From Vespa crabro (taxonomy: Eukaryota > Arthropoda > Insecta > Hymenoptera > Vespidae), in contig NC_060963.1 in NCBI RefSeq assembly GCF_910589235.1, positions 124,001-188,000 on the forward strand: a stretch of DNA of 64,000 bases, given 5' to 3'. The notes beneath the pieces were generated by a model. That model was not told the DNA's origin and searched no databases. It saw only the letters and a program-made list of their open reading frames with translations. Position numbers and translations under genes: made by a program. Of the stretch, positions 12,255-25,955 are shown in pieces. Positions within the stretch are counted from its first letter, which is position 1; each line of letters starts with the position of its first letter.

Positions 12255-12563
12255 AATCCTTCCACCAAGCTTTATTAATGAATCGTATTTACGAATCGTC
12301 ATCTTGCCTGACGTATAGCGCCGGAAGAAAAATTGCTCGCACCGAATACCTATCTAGGTACGTTACTAAGTTAAAAAACGTATCTAGTCATTTATCATTG
12401 GTAATGCTCCACGTCGAGATAGACAATTTTTTCGTCTTCTTCTTTATTTTGGCCGAGCACCGTTTAAAATTAATTGCATTATTACGAGAGATTTGAAATG
12501 TTTCGAGTATTATCGCTCCGGCTTCCCGAAATATCGACGCTTCGTTCGTTTTTATACCGTCGC

Positions 12564-12565
<2 letters not shown>

Positions 12566-12611
<46 letters not shown>
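12566..12611. repeat. (GA)n microsatellite
   Basis: A perfect 45-bp AG array in spacer DNA. Confidence 0.95.
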
Positions 12612-12613
<2 letters not shown>

Positions 12614-12861
12614 TAAAAGTTGGAACGCTTCACGTGCGCGTGAAAACGAATCAAAGCTTTTATATACGAGAGGCGTGCGTTTCAAAGATGCATTTGTGTA
12701 AATGGAAGATGGTTTTATGGACTGCGAGGACGTTTATCGGTTTACGATGTACGACCAAAATCGCGAACATAACGATGCGTGCTCGAGATAGAAGCTTCTT
12801 TTATTTCTTATGGTAGACGGTTACCGTTCGATGGTGAAATCAACCATCAAACTCGGCCAAT

Positions 12862-12896
12862 ACACACGCACGCACGCACGCACACACACACACACA
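12862..12896. repeat. (CGCA)n-(CA)n compound microsatellite
   Basis: CGCA tetramers pass into pure CA units and end in TATG. Confidence 0.9.
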
Positions 12897-13854
12897 TATG
12901 CATATCGCGAGAAATCCAGAATAAATAGCGGCCAAGGCCTCTCGTTCGTGCAGAATCATTTTCCGCTTAACTACGACGACTATTAAATACGATAAACGTT
13001 CGATTGCGAGCCCGTTATCGAATGTGACGGGGAGGAGAGAAAAAAAGAAGGACGAGCTTATTTTCATCGAGAAGAGAAAAAGCAAAAGGAAAAAAAGGTA
13101 TCGACAACGTTCATCGGCGAATATTAAAGTCGAAAGAGGAAGACTAAAGTGCGTGAACGGTTCGACGAGTACGGCTTCGAGGATATAAATTATTTCAAGG
13201 GGAAAGGTTAAAGGGTCAAGGGAGAATGAGATTCCATCGACGAAACGATTCGAAACGCAATCGAAAAGGATGAAACTCTTACCGGCTCGAAAGGAATGAA
13301 ATAAAATTGGGAAAAGAAGAAAAGAAAAGGAAGAGAATTAGTTTCGAGAGAAAAGACATTACGGCATCTCGCGAGTCCTGGAAAAAAAGTTCTCGGTCAT
13401 TCGGTACCGTACTACGGACGCTCGTCATCGTTCGTGTCGTAACTCGCGGTAAAAGAAAGCGGGACAAGGAAGGTAAACGTAAAGATGGAAACGGAAAATG
13501 CGAGAGATGATATACGACGAGCCAATTCCAACGTGAAGAATATCCGTCTGTGCGGACTTCTCCAATCGTATCGTCTGCGTGCGACAATAACCGCAAGAAA
13601 GGTAGGGGGGCTATTGAGAAAGAAAACAGAAAAAAGGGAAGAAAGAAAGAAAATAGAAGAATCTTATCGTCTCGGTCATTGGTTGGCTCGTGTACGACGG
13701 AATTGTAACGGGAAACACGTTCCCGTCGCGTTCAAACTATCGCTACAAGAATACACATCGACACGTTCGTTCGAGTATCGTTACGACGAGTCCTTCTTTC
13801 ACCGTCACGTTACACGTTTTTATTCTACGATATATATATGTAGAAAGAATTGAG

Positions 13855-13889
<35 letters not shown>

Positions 13890-14311
13890 AATTATTGAAA
13901 TTTTCTGTAAAAGTAGGTAGAAATGTGTCAAAGAAAAGAATGGAAAAGGTTTACTCGACGCCGTCGCTTTTGATTAAAAAATATCCAAGTGCTCGTCGCA
14001 TATAGGCATCCGCTCGGCTACCAAACGCTCTATTGTACAGTTTAAAATAGGCGAAACAGAGAAATGTGTATTTAAGAGAAAGCGAAACTGGTTGGCGAAT
14101 ATCTCGAAGGTAAAACGGTCTGACTAAGAGACCAGCGTAGTTGGTCGGTAGCGTTGCGTGAGACACGAAACAACGCCGTAAGGCTTCGGACAACACGTTT
14201 GGAACAAAGCGCAATGCTACGGGCGATGCAGTGGTAGAGGCAAAGCATAGCGCAGTCGTCGTCCTGCTAGAAACAGTTGCGAGGCATAGAGAAAGAGAGC
14301 TAGCTCGCTAG

Positions 14312-14356
14312 CATCCAGCCATCCAGCCATCCAGCCATCCAGCCATCTAGCCATAT

Positions 14357-14392
<36 letters not shown>

Positions 14393-14402
14393 CCCACGGG
14401 CC

Positions 14403-14451
<49 letters not shown>
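14312..14451. repeat. (CATCCAGC)n, (CAGC)n and (GA)n compound array
   Basis: CATCCAGC octamers decay into about ten CCAG tetramers ending near 14390, followed after a 14-bp spacer by a 46-bp GA array. Three unit lengths in about 140 bp suggest repeated slippage at one site. Confidence 0.9.
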
Positions 14452-14458
<7 letters not shown>

Positions 14459-17400
14459 GAGAAGCGTAGCGCGCCTCGGCATTACGGACCGACCTAGAAT
14501 CGTCTTTTTAAATGGCACAAGCCGTTTTCAGGAAAGCACATTCGTGCGAACGAACGCGAATAGGTTGTACACGAGATGGCAAAGCGAAAAGTAGAAATAC
14601 ACTTTTCTTTTAACGACAGCCGGCTAATGTTCGCTCTCCGAGCAGTCGAAATGACAAGGAAACACGATGTAAGGATGCAACTAGGGCAATTATAACGAAA
14701 ATGCAATTTCCCGACGATGCACGACGAGCTACTGACGGCTTTCGTACCTACTTGGATCCAAAGGTCGTCGGTTCCATTCTTCGTCGGGAGGACAGACCCG
14801 TTTTCGTTTTCGTTTTCGTAAGATTTGAAATCCACGATCGAAACGAATTCAGGAGCCAGTCCCAGATCCCAGGATCAAATTATTACCCTTTCTAATCTCG
14901 AATAACAGAAATCCTCGCGCGCTCGATTTAGAATATTAGATCCGTCCTCGAGAAATCGGATGATGATCTCCGTCGCGATCAATTAGAGTCGACTTGTATC
15001 ACGATGAATACTCTCGAGAGGATAGCCTCTGTATTAGGTCGAAACTCCGAGTAGAGAGATTAACCCTTAGTAGGTGCCGGAATTGGATCTACGAGGAACG
15101 TTGCAACATCCCCTTAGTCCATTTGCACCCGACTCGACTCGCGAAGCACTTTGTTGTGTTCTTGACATTTGGGGAAACTCTAGGAAGCGCGCCAGCTATA
15201 TGCGAATATACTTCATTTGAGCACGTTTATAACGGATTAATCAACCGGGAGAGATTACTTTTCCGACCTTTTTCGTATCGCGATCGACGAACGAAAGGGA
15301 AGGAGCCTTTCGAAAGGACGATGATACGCTAAAATGGATTCTAATCGTTCTCGCTCATCGCGACCGTAGACAGTTTCGAATCGTTATTCTACCATTAGGC
15401 TTCTGAATAATTCACGCACTCGGCGCCTTATAGTCAGTAACTACGACGAGTACTACGACGAGAGTCGAGGAGGGAATTCTGCCCGAGGATCTCGCGTCGG
15501 CGATGGAACGAAATGATTATGCGAGACAAAGAGAAAGGGAGGAGATACCGTTCCGTTTGGTTATAAAGCTACGTTAAAGCTACGTTAAGGAATCGCTTCG
15601 CCGTGAAAGAAAACGAATAAGAGAGGAAAGTAGTGTACAAGATTTTTCTTAATTTTTCAAACAAATCGCTACTCCATCCTCGTCGTTTCTTACGACTTAC
15701 GTCGTTCAAGCCATCGTTCGTACGAATCTTCGAGGAGAAAAGAGAGAGACTCCTTTGTCGAAAAAATAATACTCTTTGGATTTTCTTCATTTCTTCCTCT
15801 GGAATATCCATAGAATCACCTTCTGATCGAGCGACGGTAATATAATCGTATCCCGATAAATCTCCTTTCTTCGAAATAATCGAATCTTTTCGGCCGGCAG
15901 ATCAATTCAATACGTAAGAATCCATATAAAATGGAAATAATCAACGGGAGGCTAGCTTTGGTCTCTTTCCAAAAAGAGCACGTACAAAACGAAGCTACCA
16001 CGAGGCGTAAGGCAAGAAAGAGGCAAGCGCAACGAAAGTCTATTTATATATAACCGATACTTTAGCGATGTGTCTATCACCGTTGATACACGTAGCTAGA
16101 AAAGGGTTTAGTACTTTTATCATAAGTTAGAAACGTTAGTACGTAACGTAGCGACGTGTCATGTCGCATAACGGTACGTTACGGTACCGTACGACGCGAC
16201 GTACTACTCACAGACGAACTCTAACAAAGTTATCAAGAGAAAATTCATTTCATTTACGACAGGTATCACGGAATAGACAGCGTTGAAACGCGAACGTAAA
16301 AAGCTTCCTTCGTTTCTTCTTTATCGTTTCATATTTAAATCTCATACGTTCTATTTTGAACGTATTTCTTTTTTTTTTTCTTTTGTCTTTGCGCAAAAAA
16401 AACCGAATTTTTTGGCAAATATCTGTCAAACGTCGCTTGATCATGGTAATTAACGGAATGAAACACGTGTTCCAAAAGCAAAATCCAACGGGTTTCCGGG
16501 GCCTCTCTCTCTCTCTATAAGAAAAGTCCTTCACGACGAGTCCCGTGAAATTACGTAATTTACGAGAGAGCCTCTAATTTGTGAAGCCTTCAAAGAATAC
16601 TTGAAACTTTTCTAGTTAATGCGACGGAAAACTTGTCGTTCGAGTATATCTACCTATCCAGGTACCGTCTTGCGAAAAGACCCGGCAAACCTTTTTTCAT
16701 CGTAGACAAATTCGGCTAGCTCCGAACAAACGTCCGAATTAAATAGAAATTAACGAAATACTTAATAGAAACAAACGAAATAATCGTTTATTCATTGCGC
16801 CAGGAAGGAAATGGAAGTAATAGTAAAGGAAAAAGGAAGAAAACTTGAAACTGAGCCCTCGACGTACGAAGAAATCGCAGGGACGACTCTAGGTTCAACG
16901 TCCCTGAGATTATTTTCCGAGCGTGTGTCATAGTTTACGTTGTCGAGTATAACGGCAACTCGGGCGCATAAACGGCGGCCAACTAGAAAGGCATTTTCTG
17001 CCAAAAGGTCACCGAAGGCGTTCTTCACAGTCCGTACACGTTTTTGCAAGAGTAAGGCTTAATTACCTCGAGCTTACCACGAGCATACAGTGGTTTCTGT
17101 CGCGAACCGTCCCTGAGGTTTATCGCGGAAGACCGCCTGGCAAAAGAGAGCTTTCAGAGCGGTTGAGATTAAATGGCCGCCACCACCTAGATCGCGAAGG
17201 AAGGAAAATGAGAAAGGAAAATTACTGTAAATCTTCTCAGAAAAATCTCCTTTCGTCTCTTTATATCGTAGAGTAGAAAAATATATAATAAGTGAAATAT
17301 TGTAAAGTAAATGGGCGGGCGGAGGGAGGAGGGCTAAGAATTAGAAACGGACCGAAGGTAAAGGAATAAATTTGCGCGCTTAATTCTATGAAGCGAGTAC

Positions 17401-17410
<10 letters not shown>

Positions 17411-17459
<49 letters not shown>
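17411..17459. repeat. (GA)n microsatellite
   Basis: An uninterrupted array of about 49 bp in spacer DNA. Confidence 0.95.
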
Positions 17460-17463
<4 letters not shown>

Positions 17464-18539
17464 CCTCTTTTTACAAAGTTCTAAGGGAACTTTTCAAACT
17501 CGAAAAGCCTACGTTAACTATCTATAAACGTTTGTTCCATATGGTAAACGCGCGGTCGCATATCTTTCAGTTGGTCCTATATATTCTCTATTCTCGTTGC
17601 CCGTTCATTAGCGGCGAACCGAAGAGTATTATCCGACGTGACGAGGAACATTGAGAAATCGTATAGGCGTTTACGTATAGGCGCGACGCGATAGGCGCGG
17701 GATTGAAGTAAAAGAAACCCGGACACAGGGGATACTGTCGATTCCTTCTCACAAGAGATATAGCTAAAGGAAGTTTCAAGTTATTCGCTGCTATCATCGA
17801 TGACACGGTCTTTGTGCCGCAGCTCGATGGAGATTCGTGTTGAACCCCGACGGAAACGGGGACGCTCCGGTCGATCGTTACTAAACTACGCGTATAGATA
17901 CGCGCTCGCAACTATATACAAAGCAGTTCTACTCATCTCCTTCTAGTACGCATTGTGCTATCACTTCGAATCTACGAATACATCGGAATCGCTGCGCGTA
18001 AAAGAGAGAAGAAAATAATGTTTACGTAATTTCAAGTAAACCATTTGAAAGTAACGAAATGTCAGATTCGAAAAGAAAATTGGATTTTTCAAAGAGTTTA
18101 TATATCGACAACGGTAAGTATACGTGAAGGTGCATTGGAAATTCGACCGCTCGAAGTAATATAAAAATATGCCGGCGAGGAAGGTGAAAGGATCTTGGCG
18201 TAAGAGAGGAGGAACGATTTCAAGAATAGATTTCGAGTCGGCCAAACCGGGTCTCCTACGCGAATAACCATAACATTCGAAAGCAAATAGAAACTATTGA
18301 TCTTAATTTTCGCGTTCGAATCGCTCGTGAATTGAGTTAATCGCGTGCCCTGCCGTGGCTTTGATACAAAGAAATTTCATTCCGAGAGAAATTTCTTTTT
18401 CGCTTCCTGCAACGCTCGGCAGAGATTATAATAATATGACGGCTATAATATATATTGCGTTCGTCTAAAAAAAGACAACGGCCAAAGAAGCCGATCGATC
18501 GGCTAACGAGGTACGTGATTCGACGATCTATACACGCCG

Positions 18540-19135
18540 TTATCAATCGGTCATCGGTTATTATTCGTTAATTACAATAACAATATAAAATTCCGATTAA
18601 TTGCAAAATCCGCGTTGGACGAATTAATTCGTACATTTGCATATTTATAATCGATACAACGAGTCCCAGTAATTTCTCGCCTCGTCAAATTTCCGATCGG
18701 ATGTTCGCCGATCGATCGCCGCGCAATCTTCCAAAATTATTTTGATTTTTAACGAATAGCTCGCGTTAAAATTACGCCTCCTAATTACTTCCTAACCTAT
18801 TAACGCTTCAGACTTTATTAAAGCTTCTTATTGACCGCAAAACGAAAGAAGAATTTTGAGCTTTGAAAAATCTTGACGTTCGTCTCCTTTGACGACCATA
18901 GGAAAACACGCTCGTCGCTAACGTCGGGCACAGAGACAAAATGAAATTTCACTTGGACGATGAATGTCTGCCGCAAAACTGCGAGCGTACGATCCATAGG
19001 AGCCAATTTGCATGGAGGATTTAATTGAAAAATGTGACAGCCGCCCGAGATTAAGCCACGCTAGGGGGTGAAGGACAACGCCGGCGGTCGCTATCGCAAT
19101 TAGTGCGAACGAACGATTTATGTGACGCTGACCCA
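18540..19135. promoter_or_regulatory. Candidate enhancer-like non-coding block
   Basis: No microsatellite and no exon. It carries many TAATTA/TTAATTG homeobox-type cores (18560-18650), two ATTTGCAT octamer-like words (about 18635 and 19006), TTTATAATCGAT words and a CAATTAG/TGACCCAAT end. The mixture resembles insect developmental enhancers, but this is pattern recognition only. Confidence 0.25.
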
Positions 19136-19152
19136 ATGGGAAAAGAATGTGC

Positions 19153-19156
<4 letters not shown>

Positions 19157-19184
<28 letters not shown>
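19157..19184. repeat. (GT)n microsatellite
   Basis: A perfect GT array of 28 bp. A 15-T run follows at about 19283. Confidence 0.9.
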
Positions 19185-19185
<1 letters not shown>

Positions 19186-19976
19186 GATGCGTGCGTGCAT
19201 CGGTACGGAACGTGCTACCTAATGTCCGCGCGCCTTCGAAATCCACCCCATTGTCTCTCATTTATAACCTTCGACGTACGATTTTTTTTTTTTTTTTCTT
19301 TTTTTCCATACGGACCACCGAGAGCAGCGTAATTCTTCGAAAAATCGACGAAAAAGTATTTTACGATAAATCATCATACGCGCGATGGTAAAGCCAAAAG
19401 TTTTATAGAAAAATGTTCAATGGTCGTTTGTAATTCGATAGAGGCGCAAAAGTAACTTTACGTTCGGTGTTTTAACGCGGGAATATTAATCGAACGAGAT
19501 CGGAGAGAATCGTGCAAGTATATTTATAAATTTCGAACAATTTCCCTCCGAAAGTATTAGGCTATATTAGGGATCGAGTACATTTCGACGTCTCTCTCTC
19601 TCTCTCTCTCTCTCTCATCTCGGAAGGAAATAAACGGTGAAGTATTTTACAAAGAATCCAAAGAATCTGGCATCGCAGTCGAAAACGTTCTCGGAAGAAT
19701 TTAATATCAGTAAATATTTAACGCTTCTCTCTCATCTTTCATGTAAGCGACTAGATAAGCACGTAATGCCGGTTCACGATTGATCGGCCTGTACCTTGAC
19801 CTCCGCTCCGATTATGTGGAACAACTCGATGAGTAATTGATTTTCCGTTAATATACATATACCCTACACACACTTATAGACGCGCGAGCCGTCAAAGTTA
19901 ATTTTAAAGCAAGACTGTAACACGACGCGTCGCGATGCGTTGTCTTAGGAAAAAGCTTCCGTCGGTTATATTCACG

Positions 19977-20012
<36 letters not shown>

Positions 20013-20815
20013 GTCTCAAAGATCCATCGTCCGTACTAACCTATTATTTCATCTCCCCTAAGTATGGATATTGTAAATTGTAATAGAATCGATAATGTCA
20101 ATTTGACGAGATAAAATCCGAAAAGACGAAGAAAAGAAATGAGAGCAACCAAAGAGAGATAGACGAGGAAAGACAGAAAATGTCTCTAAAGTTGGCTTTA
20201 TAAATTCCTAGGGTGTTTTAATCCTTTCCGTAAGCCGTCCGATAGCGCCAGTGCTTTCACTAAATTAAAGGATTTTCGACTAGTCATTCCCGTTCGCTCT
20301 TATTCCATGGCTAACAATACCGATTGGTACGACTAAAAAAAATACGATATTATTCCCTAAACGCGTAATGCCCGATATGACAAATTTAGCTAGCTTAAAA
20401 GAATTTTTTTAATGTGTTCCCAACGGACATTAAAGCTCGACGCGAACACACACACACACACACACTCGGCGCAAACTTAATCCTCGATCGTTCAGGAAGT
20501 GTCTTCCCTGCTGACAAAGGAAGGACAACGGGCTTAAGCCAGATAAAACTTCGAATGAGCACGACCTAATTTCAGAATCGCGAGGCCGACTTGGTACGAT
20601 CAACCTTTTCTTCGCAAAGGCAAAAGAAATTACGAGAAATTTCGTCTCAATGACGACTCTATCGCTCGTCGAGCGGTGCCAACGTTCGTCCTGGAGCTAT
20701 ATTCAACGGGAAGAAAATAATCGAATATAATTCTTATTAATCGTGACTACGATAAGTCGAAAGTCACGACCGAATCGAGCGCACTGTCGGAAAACAGGGA
20801 ATAACGGTCCTTTGC

Positions 20816-20817
<2 letters not shown>

Positions 20818-20880
<63 letters not shown>

Positions 20881-20891
20881 AGAGAGAGAGA
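20818..20891. repeat. (GA)n microsatellite
   Basis: An array of about 74 bp with one GGGAGGG interruption near 20875-20880. Confidence 0.95.
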
Positions 20892-23330
20892 AGCTGAGGA
20901 AATAGAGGAGAGTCAAACTCGCTTCCGAGAGCAGAGTTCGTTATGAGAGCGAGCAATTTTGATAAGAAACGATTCCGAAAGATTTTCCTAACCGGCTATC
21001 TACTCCGTCTCGAGCGAGATATTTTTCCGTTCCTTTTTCTCTTTGCCTTTCTCTTCCCTTTGTGTCGCTTTTAAGGTATCCAATGGACTTGTATGAGACG
21101 GTAAAAAGAGCAAAAGATGATTCCCTTTGAAGGCGAAGAAAAGCGAAAGATAGAAAGAAGTATGGAAGGAGCTGGCACGCGCGCACGCTCTCGAGGCTGT
21201 AGGAGGAGGGAGAGAGAAACGGCACTTCACTTCGTCTTCTCCGAGGGTAGCACTTCTCGCTAAAAGGGAGTAAATACACGCCCCCGTGCTTGCTCGAGCA
21301 AGAGCTCGCAGCACGATCCACTCACTTGGCGGAATTGCGCACGACTTTGTGTGTGCGCGTGCACGACAGCACGCGACGACTATTCCGCTCGGTCGGAAAA
21401 AAGAGAAACCTGAGATCCTCGAGGAGAGTGTAGACGACTAAAAAAAAAAAATCCTAGCACGACGTACTCTCTGTGGAGAATCTTTTTCCGGAGAAAAATC
21501 GGACGAAGAAAAGAAAGGAAAGAAGACGGGTCGACGACGACGGAGATGTAACGAGACGAGCTTTTTCTATTAATTACTCTTCGCTCTTGTTATTCCGCGA
21601 CGATCGGATCAGCGCTGCGGTGTCCTTTTATTCTCTCTCTCTCTCTCCCTCTCGTTCGCTCGCTCGAGCAGCACCCGCTGCCGCCACCTGCCTTTTCGTA
21701 GCCTTCCTCTTACGGTGCTTTAATTAGCGCTCTTTAATTACGGTCACAACGAATACACGCTAGCGTCCGACCCTTCCCACTTTGCTTTTTCTCTTTTCGC
21801 TCTTCCCTCGGTCGCTCGCTCCTAGACCATAAGATTGTTACCCGCAACCCTACCGCAGTCGTTTCAAGTTCGTGAAATTCGCCCGAGTCGATCCTTCCTT
21901 CCGATGAGTACCTTTCGAGAAGTAAGAAAACTTTTGCGGACAAGCGACGAGACAAACGGACCGATCGATGATATTCCGTCCATCGTACATCGATTAGAAA
22001 GGTTCTCACTGAAAAATATAAAGCCTCGATCGTAAATAAACGTAACACGTAATCGCACCTTTTGTAATGGAGCGAATTATAGAACATAGGAAATAGCGTA
22101 AAACTGTACTCTCGAACGTTTCACGGCATAATAGGAAAGCTCGTAGGACTCGTGATGAGGGAGATAGAAAAATATAGAGCGGCGAAAGAAAAAGGTGAGG
22201 CGAGGGGGGCGGGGGAGAGGAAGAGAGAGACGATAAAGAAAGAAGGGAGAAAATAAAGAAGATGCTCCCAAGAGAAAAGGCTTTAAACATCGCCTACCTC
22301 ATTTACGAGAAACGCGAGTTACACGTCGATGTATACGCGAGACGTGTACGTGAGACGTACGTAGGGGAGGAGATCGAGGCGTCTATCCAGACACAAAAAG
22401 AAATTCCACGTACAGGTATGCGCGATATATTCGCCTGTAGGTGCATTTAAAGGTACTCATCGCGTAGATTTAGAAACGTGTCTCTCATCCGTATCAAGCT
22501 CGTCGCTCGAGTGGAGTCACTTAACGCTGCCATTCAATTTCGTTTCGTCGTTAACTACTATTTTACGTGTTTCTCAATCTTCAAAAGGATTAGTATTTAC
22601 GTGACGCCAACGTATGTAGATCAAAAAACAGCTTCTTCGATCATTGTTCGACATAAAAATAACGTTTGTTCGTTCTCGTCAATGATCGTTTAAACGAAAC
22701 AACATAGAGAATAATTATGCTCGGTCGATGAGAAGAGCTTTCGTTAAGAGGAGATAAAAATGTATGTATGTATAAAGTTGAAGATAATAATATGCGTATA
22801 AAGTTTGTATCTAAGGGCGCGATGTTTATTACAATTTCTACAAAGTATCTCTCGTACGATCCGCTTTCTTCGCACGTACGCCAGTCGCTTATCCTTAACG
22901 TATTCGCATCCAACTTACATTAGGATTCGGCGGTTACAGAGAATGACGAAGAGAGCAACGACCGGCAGCAAGAAGAAGCTTTTTATTACGTTCCATTCAA
23001 TGTTCCGCCGTGATCCGATTAAAGTCTTGCGTAAGGAAGCAAAATTGCGCGCGATTTTAACGTTTGATCGAAGTCACCGTAAACGTAGCGTAAAAAACGA
23101 TTTAATGTTGTGGAACGGACGATCGATGGTTCGTTTAAAGGTCTTTGTTAAAAAGTTTTCCCTTTTCCTCGTTCGAGCAAAGTTCAGAGCTTAAAGATGG
23201 ACGCAAGACGGTTAAATTTTTCTTTCGTCGTTACACAAACTTATATTAATATTTGTAGGAATAAAAAAAATGAGAAAGCGTCGAGAACGAGCCAAATTGG
23301 CAAACCGTGGACGCCTCCTCGTCGAAAAGA

Positions 23331-23331
23331 C

Positions 23332-23402
<71 letters not shown>
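23331..23402. repeat. (CGG)24 trinucleotide array
   Basis: A perfect 72-bp CGG array. All three plus frames and all three minus frames stay open through it (Ala, Gly and Arg runs), but the flanking reading frames have no splice or start context, so I treat it as non-coding. Confidence 0.95.
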
Positions 23403-25431
23403 TGTGAGCCGCGTCGACTTCAAATAGACCGGAAAGGCTCTCCACCGTTTCACGAGCAATTTCATTTCCAGTGGAAAATTTATGCAAATCGCTCGCATCA
23501 GAGAAGCAGCCCAGACGACTCTGCGCGACGAATTTGCGCTATTATCCGATTTCTGTTTTGCACCGCACGAGAAAACCGACTGGGCCCGTACGAAGCCAAA
23601 AATGAAAATGAATCGATCGAGAGAGTATTCCAATCGATTGCGATTAAAATGGTCGCTATAGACAAAGTTGCTATTATTATACAACTGCATCAACGAAATA
23701 AGCTATTATTTTATTTACTCCGATTCGTCGAAACCGATATAATTTTCATTCGAGTTACTTTCGTCCTCCGTTAATCTCTATTTTCTCGAAAAAATCGATA
23801 TAAGACGTTGTTTCTTTCGGCGAGAAAAGCGGCCGCTTCGTCAATTATTCCAATTATTTCGAATTATTTCTCCTCGAGCGTGTTTGCATATTATCGACGT
23901 TTTAATGAATCTTCGTTATCTTCGTTAGTCTCGACCAGAGCCGCTTAACGCGATGTTCTGACAAAGGCTACTCGATCAAAAAGACCATAGCTTACGTTAT
24001 GTCTCTAGTAGCGTCATTGGCAAGACGTTTTCGACATTGCTCGAAACAATAATTGCACGAAAAAGGCTTTTATATAAATGGATGGATATAAATCTATATA
24101 AATGGATACATGTATATAAATGGATGGATAGATAGTGAGAGAGAGAGAGAGAGAGAGAGGAAAGTGAATCGCATTTGCATAACGCAATGACCAACGACGA
24201 CGGTCCTCTCGTAGAAATTTGATTTCGCATAGAACGATATAACGATCTTAACTAACATAAGTGGAACTTTTTTGGGATCTTTATCTACCTCGCTTTCGCC
24301 GATAAATGCATTTCCGCATAGCCCTGTTTCGATCGTTATTTCCAACAAATTGTAATTGTCGAGCGAAGCGTAACGTTTAAAAGAGGGAAAAAAAAATTGT
24401 AATAGGTTCGGCACGTTATAAAAAGCGTTATATCGAAGGATATTCTCGAGTGTGCATTAACGTTACTAACTGTATAGATATTTTGTTATTTTGTACGATC
24501 ACGTTAGTTTTCCGAGGTGAAAAACACGTAGGCAAAAGAAATACGCGCGCGTTCGTAATTCGAAGCGAGTGTCAACGCGCTTTTAACCATCCATGTAAAA
24601 GAATCGGAGTGTTTTCGGTAGAAACATTCGAAGGAGAGAAAAGTTTCTCGAATTCGTCCGGACTGCGTGTTTATCGTGATACGATTGATAGTCAAGGATG
24701 TATCCCGGTCGAGTTAGTTTTAAATATTTATGTAGAAACTCGCTGCTTTTGCATTATGCACGAGTATTTCGAGTGGCGGCTACATACGGATGTATGTATG
24801 TATAGACGTTATGATGCGCAAACCTGATGCACGCACAAAAGAGAGGAGATGGCCGAGCGTAGAATACGACACGGTAATATTCGAGGAGTTGGAGAACGCG
24901 TCAACGACACGTGTGAACTTCCTTCTCAAGTTAATTATCCGTCAAGATACCCCGCTCTTCTTCTTTGCTCTCTCGCTCACGTAAACGATGTTACAAAGTA
25001 TCGGTTGGTAACCGATAATGAGGAAAAATATACGACGAACCCGATGTTTATTTAGCGTCACCTCTACGCGCGTCCCGATGAAAACATAAACATTGCGTTA
25101 GCTCGATAAGCGAGAACGAAGTAAGGCATTGTGCCTTTGTGTGCCTTGAGAAAGACCGACTGAGAGGAACTAGAGAGAAAGAAACTAGAAAAGCAATCGT
25201 ATCTGCCTTATATTCAGAGAGGAGCGTTGAAAAATATATGCGCGTGATGAGAAACTCTCGTTGCTCGAAACAAAACAAAAAAAGAAACAAGAGAGAAGAA
25301 AAAAAAGCAAAGAAAAAGAAAAGGAAGCCAAGCGGAATACCTTCCCTCGTAGTTTTTCTCCCGTATTACGTGATGCCATTCTTTCCTATGAAAATGAAAA
25401 GAAACATTTTTGAAATAGAAACCGCATAGAA

Positions 25432-25435
<4 letters not shown>

Positions 25436-25473
<38 letters not shown>
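25436..25473. repeat. T38 homopolymer
   Basis: A run of 38 T residues. On the minus strand it reads as poly(A), so a retroposed tail is possible, but I see no element body or target-site duplication beside it. Confidence 0.9.
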
Positions 25474-25837
25474 CTCGAGAAAATAAGAACGAAAGGATAA
25501 GAAAGAAGAAAGGTTCGTTTCACAATTATGCGCCTGAAATATGATTAATCGAAAAGTCGAAAGAATAGAAGGGACGTTCTATCGGTACGACCCTTTGAAT
25601 CTTCAATGAATATTAAGTGGAAAGAATCTTTGCTCCGGTTCGAGTCCAATTTTGAAAGAGCTTATAGAGTTATTACCGACGAATATTAGCTCCAACCTCT
25701 GTCATATCTGATCTAATTAGTAAGTAAGAAACGAGCCGATTCGAAAAATCAATTATGCTCGTGCGTTCATATACGTCGAGCTTATTTTCGCTCGAGATTT
25801 CAATCTCATTGTTAGGACTGTAATGAAGAAGCCGAGA

Positions 25838-25955
25838 CGTTCGTTCGTTCGTTCGTTCGTTCGTTCGTTCGTTCGTTCGTTCGTTCGTTCGTTCGTTCGT
25901 TCGTTCGTTCGTTCGTTCGTTCGTTCGTTCGTACGTACGTACGTACGTACGTACG
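25838..25955. repeat. (CGTT)n-(CGTA)n compound microsatellite
   Basis: About 23 CGTT units (25838-25931) run directly into six to seven CGTA units (to 25955). The CGTA part is self-complementary. Confidence 0.95.

Larger units (their letters stand above)
6961..18539. other. Long gene-poor stretch with many microsatellites
   Basis: I see no exon chain here. Most long open frames are readings of GA/CT arrays (SLSLSL or RERERE) or of CpG-rich spacer with no matching splice sites. The main arrays are listed separately. A minus-strand open frame at 8769-9035 (88 codons) and one at 16792-17049 (85 codons) look somewhat protein-like but match nothing I know and lack a linked exon. The stretch could be intergenic DNA or a large intron. 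Confidence 0.55.

Noticed and set aside
23212..23774. Poly-Ala, poly-Gly and poly-Arg frames through the CGG array
   Set aside because: Pure CGG keeps all six frames open; none has exon structure outside the array.
25436..25473. T38 run as the tail of a retroposon
   Set aside because: No element body, reverse-transcriptase fragment or target-site duplication is visible next to it.
25633..25644. GGTTCGAGTCC, a tRNA B-box-like word
   Set aside because: No A box, no anticodon stem and no acceptor stem around it.
25838..25931. Regular repeats as a CRISPR array
   Set aside because: These are 4-bp tandem units without spacers in a eukaryotic context.
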